From: GCA-2719315 sp964448645 | Lineage (GTDB): Bacteria; Bacteroidota; Bacteroidia; Flavobacteriales; Flavobacteriaceae | DNA length: 15,052 nt | Assembly: GCA_964448645.1 (NCBI GenBank) | Contig: CAYUZY010000043.1 | Span: forward strand, 1 to 15,052 | Direction of reading: 5' to 3' | In this document: one piece after another, positions 7,919 to 15,035 of the stretch | Layout of the letters: each line of letters begins with the position of its first letter | How positions within the stretch are numbered: the stretch's first letter is position 1 | Translations under genes and position numbers: made by a program | The notes under the pieces: generated by a model | The model's database searches: none | The model's input: only the letters and a program-made list of their open reading frames with translations | Told to the model about the DNA's origin: nothing

Positions 7919-8677
7919 TTATTGAGGAAGTACTCCACAATCTACATTAATACATTGACCAGTTATTGCCCTTGCCCTATCACTTGAAAGATACAAACAC
8001 ATTTCGCCAATCTCCTCTGCCATTGGCATTCTCATTAATGGGGAATTTATTTTTGTAAAATCTTTTATAAAATTAACTGCTCCCTTGACACCAGGCGCAT
8101 CATTCTCTTCTAATGCAGAAATTAATCCTTTTGTTTGAATTAATACAGGACATACTGCATTTACTCTTATTTTTTTTTTACCAAGTTCCTTAGACAAGGA
8201 TTGTGTTAAACCATTAACTCCAAATTTAGTTGCTACATATGCAGAGTTATTTGAACTCCCTCTTTTTCCAGCAATACTTGAAATATTTATAATTGATCGA
8301 TTTTCAGAATTAAGATAAAGAGAAGCTGCCTTACATCCCCAAAAAACTCCCTTCAAGTTAGTTTCAATAATTTCAGAAAGAAAAAGATTATCAATTTTAT
8401 CAATCGGTCTCCATTTTGAATATCCAGCATTATTAATGTAGCAATCTAATCTTCCTGTTTTTTCTATAGCAAGTTTTGCTATCTTAATGTGATCTTTTTC
8501 CTTTTTAACATCAATTTTAACATGAATGATTGAATTTTTATAATTATGTAAATCTTCTTCAATAGGACCTCTTGATCCAACTATTACTATGTAATTATTT
8601 TTTAGAAAAACCTTTGTTATTCCTAACCCTATTCCTCTATTTCCTCCAGTAATTAGAACTGTTTTTCTATTTCTCAT
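7919..8677 (-). CDS. Classical SDR-family oxidoreductase
   Basis: Classical short-chain dehydrogenase/reductase; every core motif is intact. Numbered from an alternative ATG seven codons upstream (8698), these are TGGNRGIG (17-24), NNAG (89-92), Asn114 in TNLKG, Ser141, and Tyr154/Lys158 in AYVATK. The C-terminal ITGQCINVDCG (usual VDGG) keeps the family pattern. It probably interconverts a hydroxyl and a ketone on a sugar or sugar acid with NAD(P)H in the cytoplasm; the substrate cannot be read. I favour the ATG at 8675-8677, which starts as MRNRKTVLITGG with normal SDR spacing and leaves 5 bases after the preceding stop; the ATG at 8698 would overlap that gene by 16 bases. It lies between another SDR gene and the KdsB-like gene, which suggests it modifies the ulosonic acid or a precursor before CMP activation. 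Confidence 0.9.
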   Translation of the reverse strand: MRNRKTVLITGGNRGIGLGITKVFLKNNYIVIVGSRGPIEEDLHNYKNSIIHVKIDVKKEKDHIKIAKLAIEKTGRLDCYINNAGYSKWRPIDKIDNLFLSEIIETNLKGVFWGCKAASLYLNSENRSIINISSIAGKRGSSNNSAYVATKFGVNGLTQSLSKELGKKKIRVNAVCPVLIQTKGLISALEENDAPGVKGAVNFIKDFTKINSPLMRMPMAEEIGEMCLYLSSDRARAITGQCINVDCGVLPQ

Positions 8678-8682
8678 ATAAT

Positions 8683-9456
8683 CTAAATTGTCATACATGA
8701 ATATCCGCCATCAACAGAAATTTCTGCTCCGGTTACAAAACTTGAAGCATCTGAGGATAACCATAAAATAGCTCCAATTAATTCTTCAGGTTGACCAAAT
8801 CTATTCATTGGTGTATGTCCCAATATTTTTTTTTCTCTATCCTTGGTGATAAAATTTTTTTTATTCCATTCCGTTGGAAAAAAACCAGGCCTTATAGCGT
8901 TAACTCTAACTCCCTTCTGCCCCCATTCTCTACCCAAATTTTGAGTTAAATTTTTTATTCCTGCCTTTGAAACCGAATAAGTAAAAGCCTTTGAAAGAGG
9001 AGGTCCAGCTGATGCAGAAGAAATATTAATTATTGAACCAGAATTGTTTTTTAACATATGCTTTCCAAAAACTTGACATCCATAAAAAGTTCCTGTTAAT
9101 TGCGAATCTATTATAGAATACCATTCATTACTATCAATTTCTAAAAATGGAGTTGAACCATTAATTCCAGCTCCATTAATTAAAATATCTATTTTACCAT
9201 ATTTTTTTATAATTTTATCTAAAGCCTCACGATGACTTTCTTTTTTTGAAACATCAATTGATAAAGCTATAGCTTCTAATCCATCAGAATTAATTTCTTT
9301 AGATACCTTTTTAGCATTTTCATATCTTAAATCTAGTATAGCTAATTTACATCCAGCTTTTGATAATCCAATAGACATCATTCTGCATAAGTAACCTCCT
9401 CCTCCAATAACAGCGGCAACTTTACCTTTTAAATTGAATAATTTATTCAAATACAT
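8683..9456 (-). CDS. SDR oxidoreductase resembling mannonate/fructuronate reductases
   Basis: Short-chain dehydrogenase/reductase, 257 residues. The cofactor loop reads VIGGGGYLCR (16-25) instead of TGxxxGIG, and the next motif is NGAG (94-97) instead of NNAG. As I recall, both forms occur in the SDR group annotated as D-mannonate oxidoreductase/fructuronate reductase, and the later REWGQKGVRVNAIRPGFFPT (176-195) also fits that group. Ser147, Tyr160 and Lys164 (YSVSK) of the active site are present, but the usual catalytic-tetrad Asn of NLTG is Gln119 (SQLTG). ASSFVTGAEISVDGGYS near the end is canonical. The gene abuts the aldolase gene with no spacer and is followed by a second SDR. A sugar-acid substrate would match the aldolase and Kdo-type genes; that role is inferred. 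Confidence 0.88.
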   Translation of the reverse strand: MYLNKLFNLKGKVAAVIGGGGYLCRMMSIGLSKAGCKLAILDLRYENAKKVSKEINSDGLEAIALSIDVSKKESHREALDKIIKKYGKIDILINGAGINGSTPFLEIDSNEWYSIIDSQLTGTFYGCQVFGKHMLKNNSGSIINISSASAGPPLSKAFTYSVSKAGIKNLTQNLGREWGQKGVRVNAIRPGFFPTEWNKKNFITKDREKKILGHTPMNRFGQPEELIGAILWLSSDASSFVTGAEISVDGGYSCMTI

Positions 9457-10248
9457 CTATTTATTATTAAAACTATTTATTAGAATATTCATTTTTTCAG
9501 ACCATTTCCATAAAACAAATAAATCTGACCCAAGAATTAAAAATGTATAACCCATATCAAAAAAAGAACTTACATTATCCTTATTTGGATCAGCGATTTG
9601 AGTTCCACAACTTTTACCGTATTTTTCGCATGCTAAAATAACTTTTTTAGAAGCTTCAATTACTTTAGTATGATTTATTTGACCAGGGACACCATAAGAA
9701 CCAGAAATATCGTAAGGACCTATCATTACTCCATCAACTTCTTTGTACTTAAGAAGAGAATCTATATTATCAACAGCCATTTTCGATTCAATTTGTATAA
9801 TTAAACTTGAGTTATCATTCCAATTTTTTACATAATTATCAAAATCAAAACCGTATCCTTGAGCCCTGTTAATGCCATAACTTCTATTTCCTATAGGAGG
9901 GTATTTAAAATTATTTATAATTGTCTCTAATTCTTTTGAATTATTTACCATTTGAATAATTAATCCATCCGATCCAGACTCTAATAGAGGTTTAATAAAA
10001 TTATTTGAATGAGAAACTGGTCTTGGTAGACAACAAACATTTTGACTTTGACATGCAGCGACTATCCTTTGAGATTGAGGTAAAGTTATAGTTGAATGCT
10101 CCATGTCTATAGAAATAAAATCAAAATCTGCATTTGATAAAGTCTCTGCTATAGATGGCGAATCAAATGAAATCCAACCACCGAATAATTTTTCTCTATT
10201 TTTAAATTTATTCTTTAATTTTTTTCTAATCTCAAATATTTTACTCAT
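9457..10248 (-). CDS. HpcH/HpaI-family class II pyruvate aldolase
   Basis: Metal-dependent aldolase of the HpcH/HpaI family (relatives of 2-keto-3-deoxy-L-rhamnonate, 2-dehydro-3-deoxyglucarate and 4-hydroxy-2-oxoheptanedioate aldolases), 263 residues, a complete single TIM barrel. Expected active-site elements are all visible: FISIDMEHS with the base His51 (44-52), LPRPVS with Arg76 (74-79), QIES with metal ligand Glu154 (152-155) and VMIGPYDISGSYG with metal ligand Asp180 (174-186). These enzymes make or break 2-keto-3-deoxy sugar acids, using pyruvate as the nucleophile. It overlaps the methyltransferase gene by 8 bases and abuts the SDR gene. Such aldolases are usually catabolic, so its place between kdsA and kdsB in a glycan operon suggests it builds or trims an ulosonic acid. 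The direction of the reaction is not knowable from the sequence. Confidence 0.88.
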   Translation of the reverse strand: MSKIFEIRKKLKNKFKNREKLFGGWISFDSPSIAETLSNADFDFISIDMEHSTITLPQSQRIVAACQSQNVCCLPRPVSHSNNFIKPLLESGSDGLIIQMVNNSKELETIINNFKYPPIGNRSYGINRAQGYGFDFDNYVKNWNDNSSLIIQIESKMAVDNIDSLLKYKEVDGVMIGPYDISGSYGVPGQINHTKVIEASKKVILACEKYGKSCGTQIADPNKDNVSSFFDMGYTFLILGSDLFVLWKWSEKMNILINSFNNK

Positions 10249-11170
10249 GATAAACTAACTTTCTTAATTGATGCCTATGTTTCCCCTCATACTTATGATA
10301 AAAAGGAGGGGTTTTAGAATAATAGTCTTGATGCCATGGACATAATTCATCAATTACTATTAAATCTTCCCTTCTCCAGGGATAATTTTTAAAATTAATA
10401 ACTTCACCATCTGGTAATTTTTTACTTTCTCTATTACAACAATAAAAATAAATTTCTCTTTCTTTAGAAATTAAGTATAATCTCTTAAAATAATCATTTA
10501 TAGATTCAATATTCATTTCTTGCATAGATGCAACATTTACTGCTATATCAATTGGAAAATTCTCGATTAAATTTGAATTTTTTGCTTCAATAGAAATAAC
10601 TTTAAAATTATCAATAATTTCTTGAAAATTATTCAATTTTGAACCTATTAAACAAACCTTTTTATTAAAAAGAATTTCTCCAATATGATTTCTAATATAT
10701 ACTAAATCAACTAAAAGAGTTTTGGTCAAATTAACTAAAAAAATTTTCGAAATATTTTCTTCTAAAAAAAGTGATGATAATGATGCAAATCCATCTCCTA
10801 TTATCAAAATATTTTTATCTTTTAAATCAATTTTTGATCTAATAAAATCTATAGTTAAACATTGTCGAATGAAATCTAAATCTAAAGCTCTATTTTGAAG
10901 GGTAGCAATTTTTTTAGCATTATTTAATGTTTTGTTAAAATGTTCACTACTACTCATCTTTAAATATTTAGCCTGAAATATTTTATGAATAAATTTTTTA
11001 TAAAAATTGTATGGTTGTTTATTCCCCCCAAACCCCTCTAAACCATGAAAATTATTACCATCAAACTTAAATCTTTTGTGAAATTTCTTCCAATGTGAAC
11101 TAGCAGAAAAATCATCATCCAAATATCTTTCTTCTAGATACTTAATAGCTTCAAAACCTTTATATATCAT
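10241..11170 (-). CDS. Putative sugar O-methyltransferase (NanM-type, SAM-dependent)
   Basis: A 309-residue protein that resembles the 'putative sugar O-methyltransferase' family (TIGR04371/NanM-type, from memory). The SAM-binding Rossmann start is NILIIGDGFASLSSLF (120-135), followed by FLVNLTKTLLVDLVYIR (144-160). The stretch DIAVNVASMQEMNIESINDYF (208-228) fits the family's post-motif region, and CNRESKKLPDGEVINFKNYPW (245-265) matches its C-terminal signature ending in YPW. The N-terminal 70 residues, with SSHWKKFHKRF and GFGGNKQPYNFYKKF, form the usual cap with aromatic residues. It probably methylates a sugar hydroxyl. Set 4 bases after the CBS gene and overlapping the aldolase gene by 8, it may act on the ulosonic acid itself, but it could equally modify the finished glycan. 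Confidence 0.72.
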   Translation of the reverse strand: MIYKGFEAIKYLEERYLDDDFSASSHWKKFHKRFKFDGNNFHGLEGFGGNKQPYNFYKKFIHKIFQAKYLKMSSSEHFNKTLNNAKKIATLQNRALDLDFIRQCLTIDFIRSKIDLKDKNILIIGDGFASLSSLFLEENISKIFLVNLTKTLLVDLVYIRNHIGEILFNKKVCLIGSKLNNFQEIIDNFKVISIEAKNSNLIENFPIDIAVNVASMQEMNIESINDYFKRLYLISKEREIYFYCCNRESKKLPDGEVINFKNYPWRREDLIVIDELCPWHQDYYSKTPPFYHKYEGKHRHQLRKLVYHE

Positions 11171-11174
11171 TTAA

Positions 11175-11567
11175 TCAAGTTAATATTTTAGATATAGCCT
11201 GGTGTAGATGAAGCAACCCAATTAATTTTTTATTCTTATCTAAAACTGGCAAATCCCAAACTTCATTTTTTCCCATAAGATTAATAGCTTTTTTCAAACT
11301 ATCATTAGAATAACAAATTACAGGATCATTGATGCAATGATCAGTAGCATTATCTATATAAAAAGCTGAAAAGGGTTTTTGAAAATTTAACAATTTTCTT
11401 CGAATATCACCATCAGTTATAATTCCTATTAATTTATTATTATCATTTACAATACATACTATTCCTAAACCATATTTATCCATTTCTTCTAAAGCTTCTT
11501 TTAAAATGGTTTTTTCTAAAACTACAGGAAATTGATTTTTATTTAACATCACTTGTTTTACTTCCAT
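11175..11567 (-). CDS. Stand-alone CBS-pair protein, KdsD/KpsF-tail-like
   Basis: A 130-residue protein made only of two CBS domains. CBS1 ends in LIGIITDGDIRRKLL (46-60) and CBS2 in LPVLDKNKKLIGLLHLHQAI (106-125). The strings TDGDIRR and LLHLHQAI closely recall the C-terminal CBS pair of arabinose-5-phosphate isomerases (KdsD, KpsF, GutQ), which feed KdsA. The catalytic SIS (sugar isomerase) domain that precedes this pair in KdsD is absent: the upstream DNA codes kdsA with only 3 bases between stop and start, so this is a designed short gene, not a broken kdsD. It could regulate KdsA, the aldolase or a KdsD encoded elsewhere by binding an adenosyl or sugar nucleotide (inference). Acting as a free-standing ligand sensor of the pathway is the simplest reading. 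Confidence 0.85.
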   Translation of the reverse strand: MEVKQVMLNKNQFPVVLEKTILKEALEEMDKYGLGIVCIVNDNNKLIGIITDGDIRRKLLNFQKPFSAFYIDNATDHCINDPVICYSNDSLKKAINLMGKNEVWDLPVLDKNKKLIGLLHLHQAISKILT

Positions 11568-11570
11568 AAT

Positions 11571-12458
11571 TTACTTTTTTTCTTTATGAATGTTATCCTC
11601 ACCATATTTATTGAGAATTTCTATTCTAGTTTGGTGAATCATTTGAGCTTGAACTAAAATATTTTCAAGATACTTTATGTCAAGAACTGTATTGGAATCA
11701 GATAATGCTTTAGAAGGATTATCATGAGTTTCCATAAACAAAAGATTTATCCCATTTGCTACTGCAGACCTAACAAGATTTGGTATAAATTCCCTTTGGC
11801 CTCCAGAAATATTACCCATAGAAGTTGGAAGTTGAACTGAATGGGTAGCATCATAACAAACTGGATAACCAGTTGACGCCATAATTGGAAAACTAGTCAT
11901 ATCATTTACCAACATATTATATCCCATAAAAGTTCCTCTTTCTGCTAATATAATTTTATCATTTCCAAAAGCTTCAATTTTTCTACAAGAATTCTTCATA
12001 TTCCAAGGGCTCATAAATTGTCCTTTTTTAATCAAAATAGGTCTGTTTGTTTTAGCTGCTGCTTTTAAAATAGAAGTCTGACGACACAAATAAGCTGGAA
12101 CCTGAATTACATCACATATCTCACCAGTTGCTTGAGCCCATGAAGTATCTGAAAAATCTGAAATAACTGGAATACCAAAACTATTCCTGACTTCATCCAA
12201 TATTTTTAGACCTTCTATCAATCCAACTCCATGAAAACTTTTTGGTGATGACCTGCAATCTTTATCATAACAAGATTTATATATCCAATTTATTCCAATT
12301 TTAGAGCAAATTTTCGATATTTCTTCAGCCATAAATAAAGCATGATCTCTACTCTCAATGGCACAAGGCCCTCCCACAAAGGCTATGGGCAAATCTCCAC
12401 CAACAGAAAATTTTTTAACTTCTCCGTAACCAATTTCTATAATTTTATTTTTTTTCAT
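11571..12458 (-). CDS. kdsA: 3-deoxy-8-phosphooctulonate synthase (Kdo-8-P synthase), metal-dependent
   Basis: Condenses phosphoenolpyruvate with D-arabinose 5-phosphate to give Kdo-8-phosphate in the cytoplasm. The 295-residue TIM barrel carries the family hallmarks GPCAIESRD (30-38), DVIQVPAYLCRQT (116-128), KKGQFMSPWNM (144-154), ERGTFMGYNMLVNDM (173-187) and DATHSVQLP (203-211). The residue after GP is Cys32, not the Asn of E. coli KdsA. With His206, Glu243 and Asp254 it reproduces the metal site of the Aquifex enzyme at identical spacings (Cys11, His185, Glu222, Asp233), so this is the metal-dependent class. Arabinose-5-phosphate isomerase and the KdsC phosphatase are not in the window. 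The C-terminal tail (about residues 279-295, ending HKEKK) is slightly extended and basic. ATG at 12458, 11 bases after the preceding stop. It opens the ulosonic-acid section of the operon. Confidence 0.95.
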   Translation of the reverse strand: MKKNKIIEIGYGEVKKFSVGGDLPIAFVGGPCAIESRDHALFMAEEISKICSKIGINWIYKSCYDKDCRSSPKSFHGVGLIEGLKILDEVRNSFGIPVISDFSDTSWAQATGEICDVIQVPAYLCRQTSILKAAAKTNRPILIKKGQFMSPWNMKNSCRKIEAFGNDKIILAERGTFMGYNMLVNDMTSFPIMASTGYPVCYDATHSVQLPTSMGNISGGQREFIPNLVRSAVANGINLLFMETHDNPSKALSDSNTVLDIKYLENILVQAQMIHQTRIEILNKYGEDNIHKEKK

Positions 12459-12469
12459 AAAATCTATAT

Positions 12470-13330
12470 TTACCCATGAAATACATCAAATGATGTATCC
12501 ATATATTTAAACAAAATAGGCCTAGCCAAATATAATTTACTTTTTATTATTAATCTTGAATTTGAATCAATTTTGTTATTCAATTTATTAAACTCATAAT
12601 ATCCCCTTGAAGGAATGATCTTTTCTGTGAATTCAATAGAACCATCGTGATGAAGTTCAAATTTTATTTTCTGACTAGAAGGTGTTACGTTTACAAGTAC
12701 TATATCATAATTATACCTTTTATCTAATTCATGTTGAAGATTAAATTTTTTAGTAAAAAAACTATAGGTTCCTAATAACTTGATTTGATAATTTGAATTT
12801 AATGATATAGCGTCAAAATTTCCATGAATATAACTTTTAATTGGAGAAATATTTTTGTTATAATAACCTGTATACCCTCTTTCTGTTAAAAACCCTTTTG
12901 AATAAATTGTTGTTTTTGATTCAAAATGATGAAAAACTGAAAATGTTCCATTTTTAAAAATTCCTAGATCATTAGCTATTTTTTTTATATCTAATGTTGA
13001 TCTAAAGGAAATAGAGGATTTTGTTTTAAAATCTTTTAGAAATACTCCTGAAGAACTAAAAAATTTAATTGTTATATCATAATTAAAGTCATTTAATGTT
13101 TTTAAATCTAGAATTCTTGAATAATTCAGTAATTCAAAAAAAGTATTCCATCCATTTTCAATTTTATAGACAAATAAATCACTGATTATAGATTTTTCAT
13201 CAATAGGTATTGATGAAATTAAAATTCCCTTTTTTCCCAAAAATTCTAGAAACCTAGTAGGTACATTTTGTTTTATCCAAAATTTAATTTTTCTATATAT
13301 CATTCTTATATAAAGATTTAAACCATTCAT
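12470..13330 (-). CDS. Unrecognised protein, relative of the neighbouring 269-residue protein
   Basis: 286 residues, no family I can name. It has a basic N-terminus (YIRMIYRKIKFWIKQ) but no clear signal peptide or membrane helix, and is otherwise rich in alternating hydrophobic/polar residues, which suggests an all-beta sandwich. It appears colinear with the product of the gene just upstream: FFSSSG (90-95), RGYTGYYNKN (151-160), SYIHGNFDAISL (166-177), IVLVNVTPSS (210-219), YLARPILFKY (267-276) and a final SFDVFHG (280-286) line up with elements of that protein in the same order. The C-terminus stops just after this last element, so it lacks the roughly 30-residue tail of its partner. It starts at ATG 13330 (38-base overlap); ATG 13303 is also possible (11-base overlap, giving 277 residues). 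Role unknown; the context suggests handling of the glycan. Confidence 0.75.
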   Translation of the reverse strand: MNGLNLYIRMIYRKIKFWIKQNVPTRFLEFLGKKGILISSIPIDEKSIISDLFVYKIENGWNTFFELLNYSRILDLKTLNDFNYDITIKFFSSSGVFLKDFKTKSSISFRSTLDIKKIANDLGIFKNGTFSVFHHFESKTTIYSKGFLTERGYTGYYNKNISPIKSYIHGNFDAISLNSNYQIKLLGTYSFFTKKFNLQHELDKRYNYDIVLVNVTPSSQKIKFELHHDGSIEFTEKIIPSRGYYEFNKLNNKIDSNSRLIIKSKLYLARPILFKYMDTSFDVFHG

Positions 13331-14102
13331 CCTTTATCTTCTTTTGAGTCAAAAATCTATTTCCATGTAATGAAAAGCTTGAAGGAGGATGAGTATGTTC
13401 TAAAGATAGCATAGGTTGTTTTCTGTTTATTCCAAATCCAAAAGGAATTCCAGCCATATTTTTACAACAAAAAACAGGTAAATCGGTTTTTTTAAATTTA
13501 TACTTATCAATTGGAATAATATTTGCCATGTTACTCTTAACTATTACTCTATCAATACAATTCATATCATTTCCATTAAATACATCTAAAGTAGATTCTC
13601 TAATAATTGGTGATTTTTCAACATTTAAAAAAACCAAAAAATTTTCAATATGTCTATGTTGAATAAATGGATGAAAAGTTAACAATGAAGCTTTTGGAGG
13701 AAATGGATTTATCTCACCCTGATAACTTGTTTCAGTATTATTGTACTTAAAACCTATAGTTGATCTCCATTCTGGAACTTCTGTTTTTTGTGTAAAAATA
13801 TTTGGTAATTCATTAAACTCTGAATTACCTATTTCATTTGATATTTTAAGTAAAATAATCGGCGAAAAATTGTTAATTTCTTTTGAATTAAATAAATTGA
13901 AATCTCTAGTAGAAAATCGTTTAAAATTGTTTGCTTCTATTGTTAGTAAATTTTTTGAAATCCATTTCTCACCATTTGTATAAAATGAAACAACCTTATT
14001 TATTTTTAAATTTTGCTTAACCTCCCAATTATTAGGAGGAAAATTAACTAAAATATTAAATCCTTCAGTATCCAAAATATTAAATAGAGGGGAAAATGAC
14101 AT
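13293..14102 (-). CDS. Unrecognised protein with EHTHPP motif, tandem relative of the next gene
   Basis: 269 residues with no recognisable catalytic domain, signal peptide or membrane helix. The composition (short beta-prone segments, many Asn, Phe and Pro) suggests an all-beta fold. Notable segments are FYTNGEKW (40-47), WRSTIGFKYNN (112-122), SYQGEINPFPPKASL (126-140), FLVFLNVEKS (155-164), an FCCKNMAGIPFGFGI block (211-225) and LSLEHTHPPSSFSLHG (232-247), whose clustered histidines and glutamate could bind a metal. Several of these blocks recur in order in the following gene's product. It abuts the methyltransferase gene with no spacer and overlaps the next gene by 38 bases, so the three are probably translated together. 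A role in glycan modification or binding is a guess from position only. Confidence 0.78.
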   Translation of the reverse strand: MSFSPLFNILDTEGFNILVNFPPNNWEVKQNLKINKVVSFYTNGEKWISKNLLTIEANNFKRFSTRDFNLFNSKEINNFSPIILLKISNEIGNSEFNELPNIFTQKTEVPEWRSTIGFKYNNTETSYQGEINPFPPKASLLTFHPFIQHRHIENFLVFLNVEKSPIIRESTLDVFNGNDMNCIDRVIVKSNMANIIPIDKYKFKKTDLPVFCCKNMAGIPFGFGINRKQPMLSLEHTHPPSSFSLHGNRFLTQKKIKDEWFKSLYKNDI

Positions 14103-15035
14103 TTATTTATTTTTTTTAATTATAACTCTTAACCACCATGAAGGACCATCATTCTCAATATGAGCTTTATGAGGTATCATTACATTAACCAAAAAATTGT
14201 CTTTCAAAATTTTTTTTAAATCTCTATTTCCAAAATGATGGTATGGAATTCTTAAAATATTCATTATTCTTATTAACTTGGAAAAAAACATCTCTTTTAA
14301 AGATCCAATTTCTCTAATAAGTCTCCCATGATAACTAATTTTCATTAATTTGAAATCCTTAACAAGCTTTTTCATAGAAATTTTATCAAAGAATAATAAA
14401 TGAGGTTCATAAAATGGCTTGAATAAATAATCTTGACATGGAACCTCAATAAATATTATACCATTTTTTATTAATGACTTTCTTACTAAATTTATAAATT
14501 TATTTGGATTGGAAACGTGTTCAAGAACATGACTTATAATTACTAAATCAAATGATTTTTCAAAATTGTCAATTTCAGAAATCAAATTAACTCCTAAAAA
14601 ATTTAGGTTTTCATGACAAGATAAATCTGTTTCAAGAGCAAAATATTTAAATTCTGGATGATTATCTATCATTTCTTTTAAAAAAAATCCTGGACCAGGT
14701 CCAATTTCTAAAACATTTATTTTTTTTCTTTTTGTATTAATATCAATAAATTTTTTTAAATAATTGTATCTAATTCTTGCTATTCCTCTAAAAAAAGCAT
14801 CCGAAACTTTATCTAATTTAGTAGAACCTTCTTTACTTCCATGTGCAGACATATGATAATTTTCGTTATACTTTTTTAACATTTCTTCATCTGGCATTGG
14901 ATAAGAGAAGTGCAGAAAACAGTCAAGACATTTATTTAACTTCATATTTATAAAAGTTTCACTAATATTTCTATAATTTCGAATTGTTTTAATGTTCTCA
15001 GAAAAACAAACAGGACATTCAGAAGAATTATTCAT
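14103..15035 (-). CDS. Zinc-ribbon class I SAM-dependent methyltransferase
   Basis: 310 residues. An N-terminal zinc ribbon is formed by two CxxC pairs (Cys7/Cys10 and Cys36/Cys39), followed by a linker and a class I methyltransferase domain of the Methyltransf_23 type. The SAM-binding glycine motif is NVLEIGPGPGFFLKEM (107-122), the acidic end of strand 2 is ALETD (133-137), and ISHVLEHVSNP (167-177) plus FIEVPCQD (195-202) are the later motifs. Proteins of this layout occur in NDP-sugar C-methyltransferases and in many O-antigen clusters, where they methylate sugars or small precursors; the precise target is not visible. The ATG at 15035 is the first in frame and just precedes the first Cys pair. 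Seventeen bases remain upstream of it in the window, AT-rich with no Shine-Dalgarno sequence, so the operon probably continues beyond the edge. Confidence 0.88.
   Translation of the reverse strand: MNNSSECPVCFSENIKTIRNYRNISETFINMKLNKCLDCFLHFSYPMPDEEMLKKYNENYHMSAHGSKEGSTKLDKVSDAFFRGIARIRYNYLKKFIDINTKRKKINVLEIGPGPGFFLKEMIDNHPEFKYFALETDLSCHENLNFLGVNLISEIDNFEKSFDLVIISHVLEHVSNPNKFINLVRKSLIKNGIIFIEVPCQDYLFKPFYEPHLLFFDKISMKKLVKDFKLMKISYHGRLIREIGSLKEMFFSKLIRIMNILRIPYHHFGNRDLKKILKDNFLVNVMIPHKAHIENDGPSWWLRVIIKKNK

Noticed and set aside
11175..11567. Degraded kdsD pseudogene
   Set aside because: Both CBS domains are complete, the start is clean and there is no room upstream for a lost SIS domain, so it reads as an intact short gene.
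13741..13983. Plus-strand ORF of 80 codons inside the 269-residue protein gene
   Set aside because: The minus-strand frame fits the operon layout and shares blocks with its neighbour, while the plus-strand product shows no motif.
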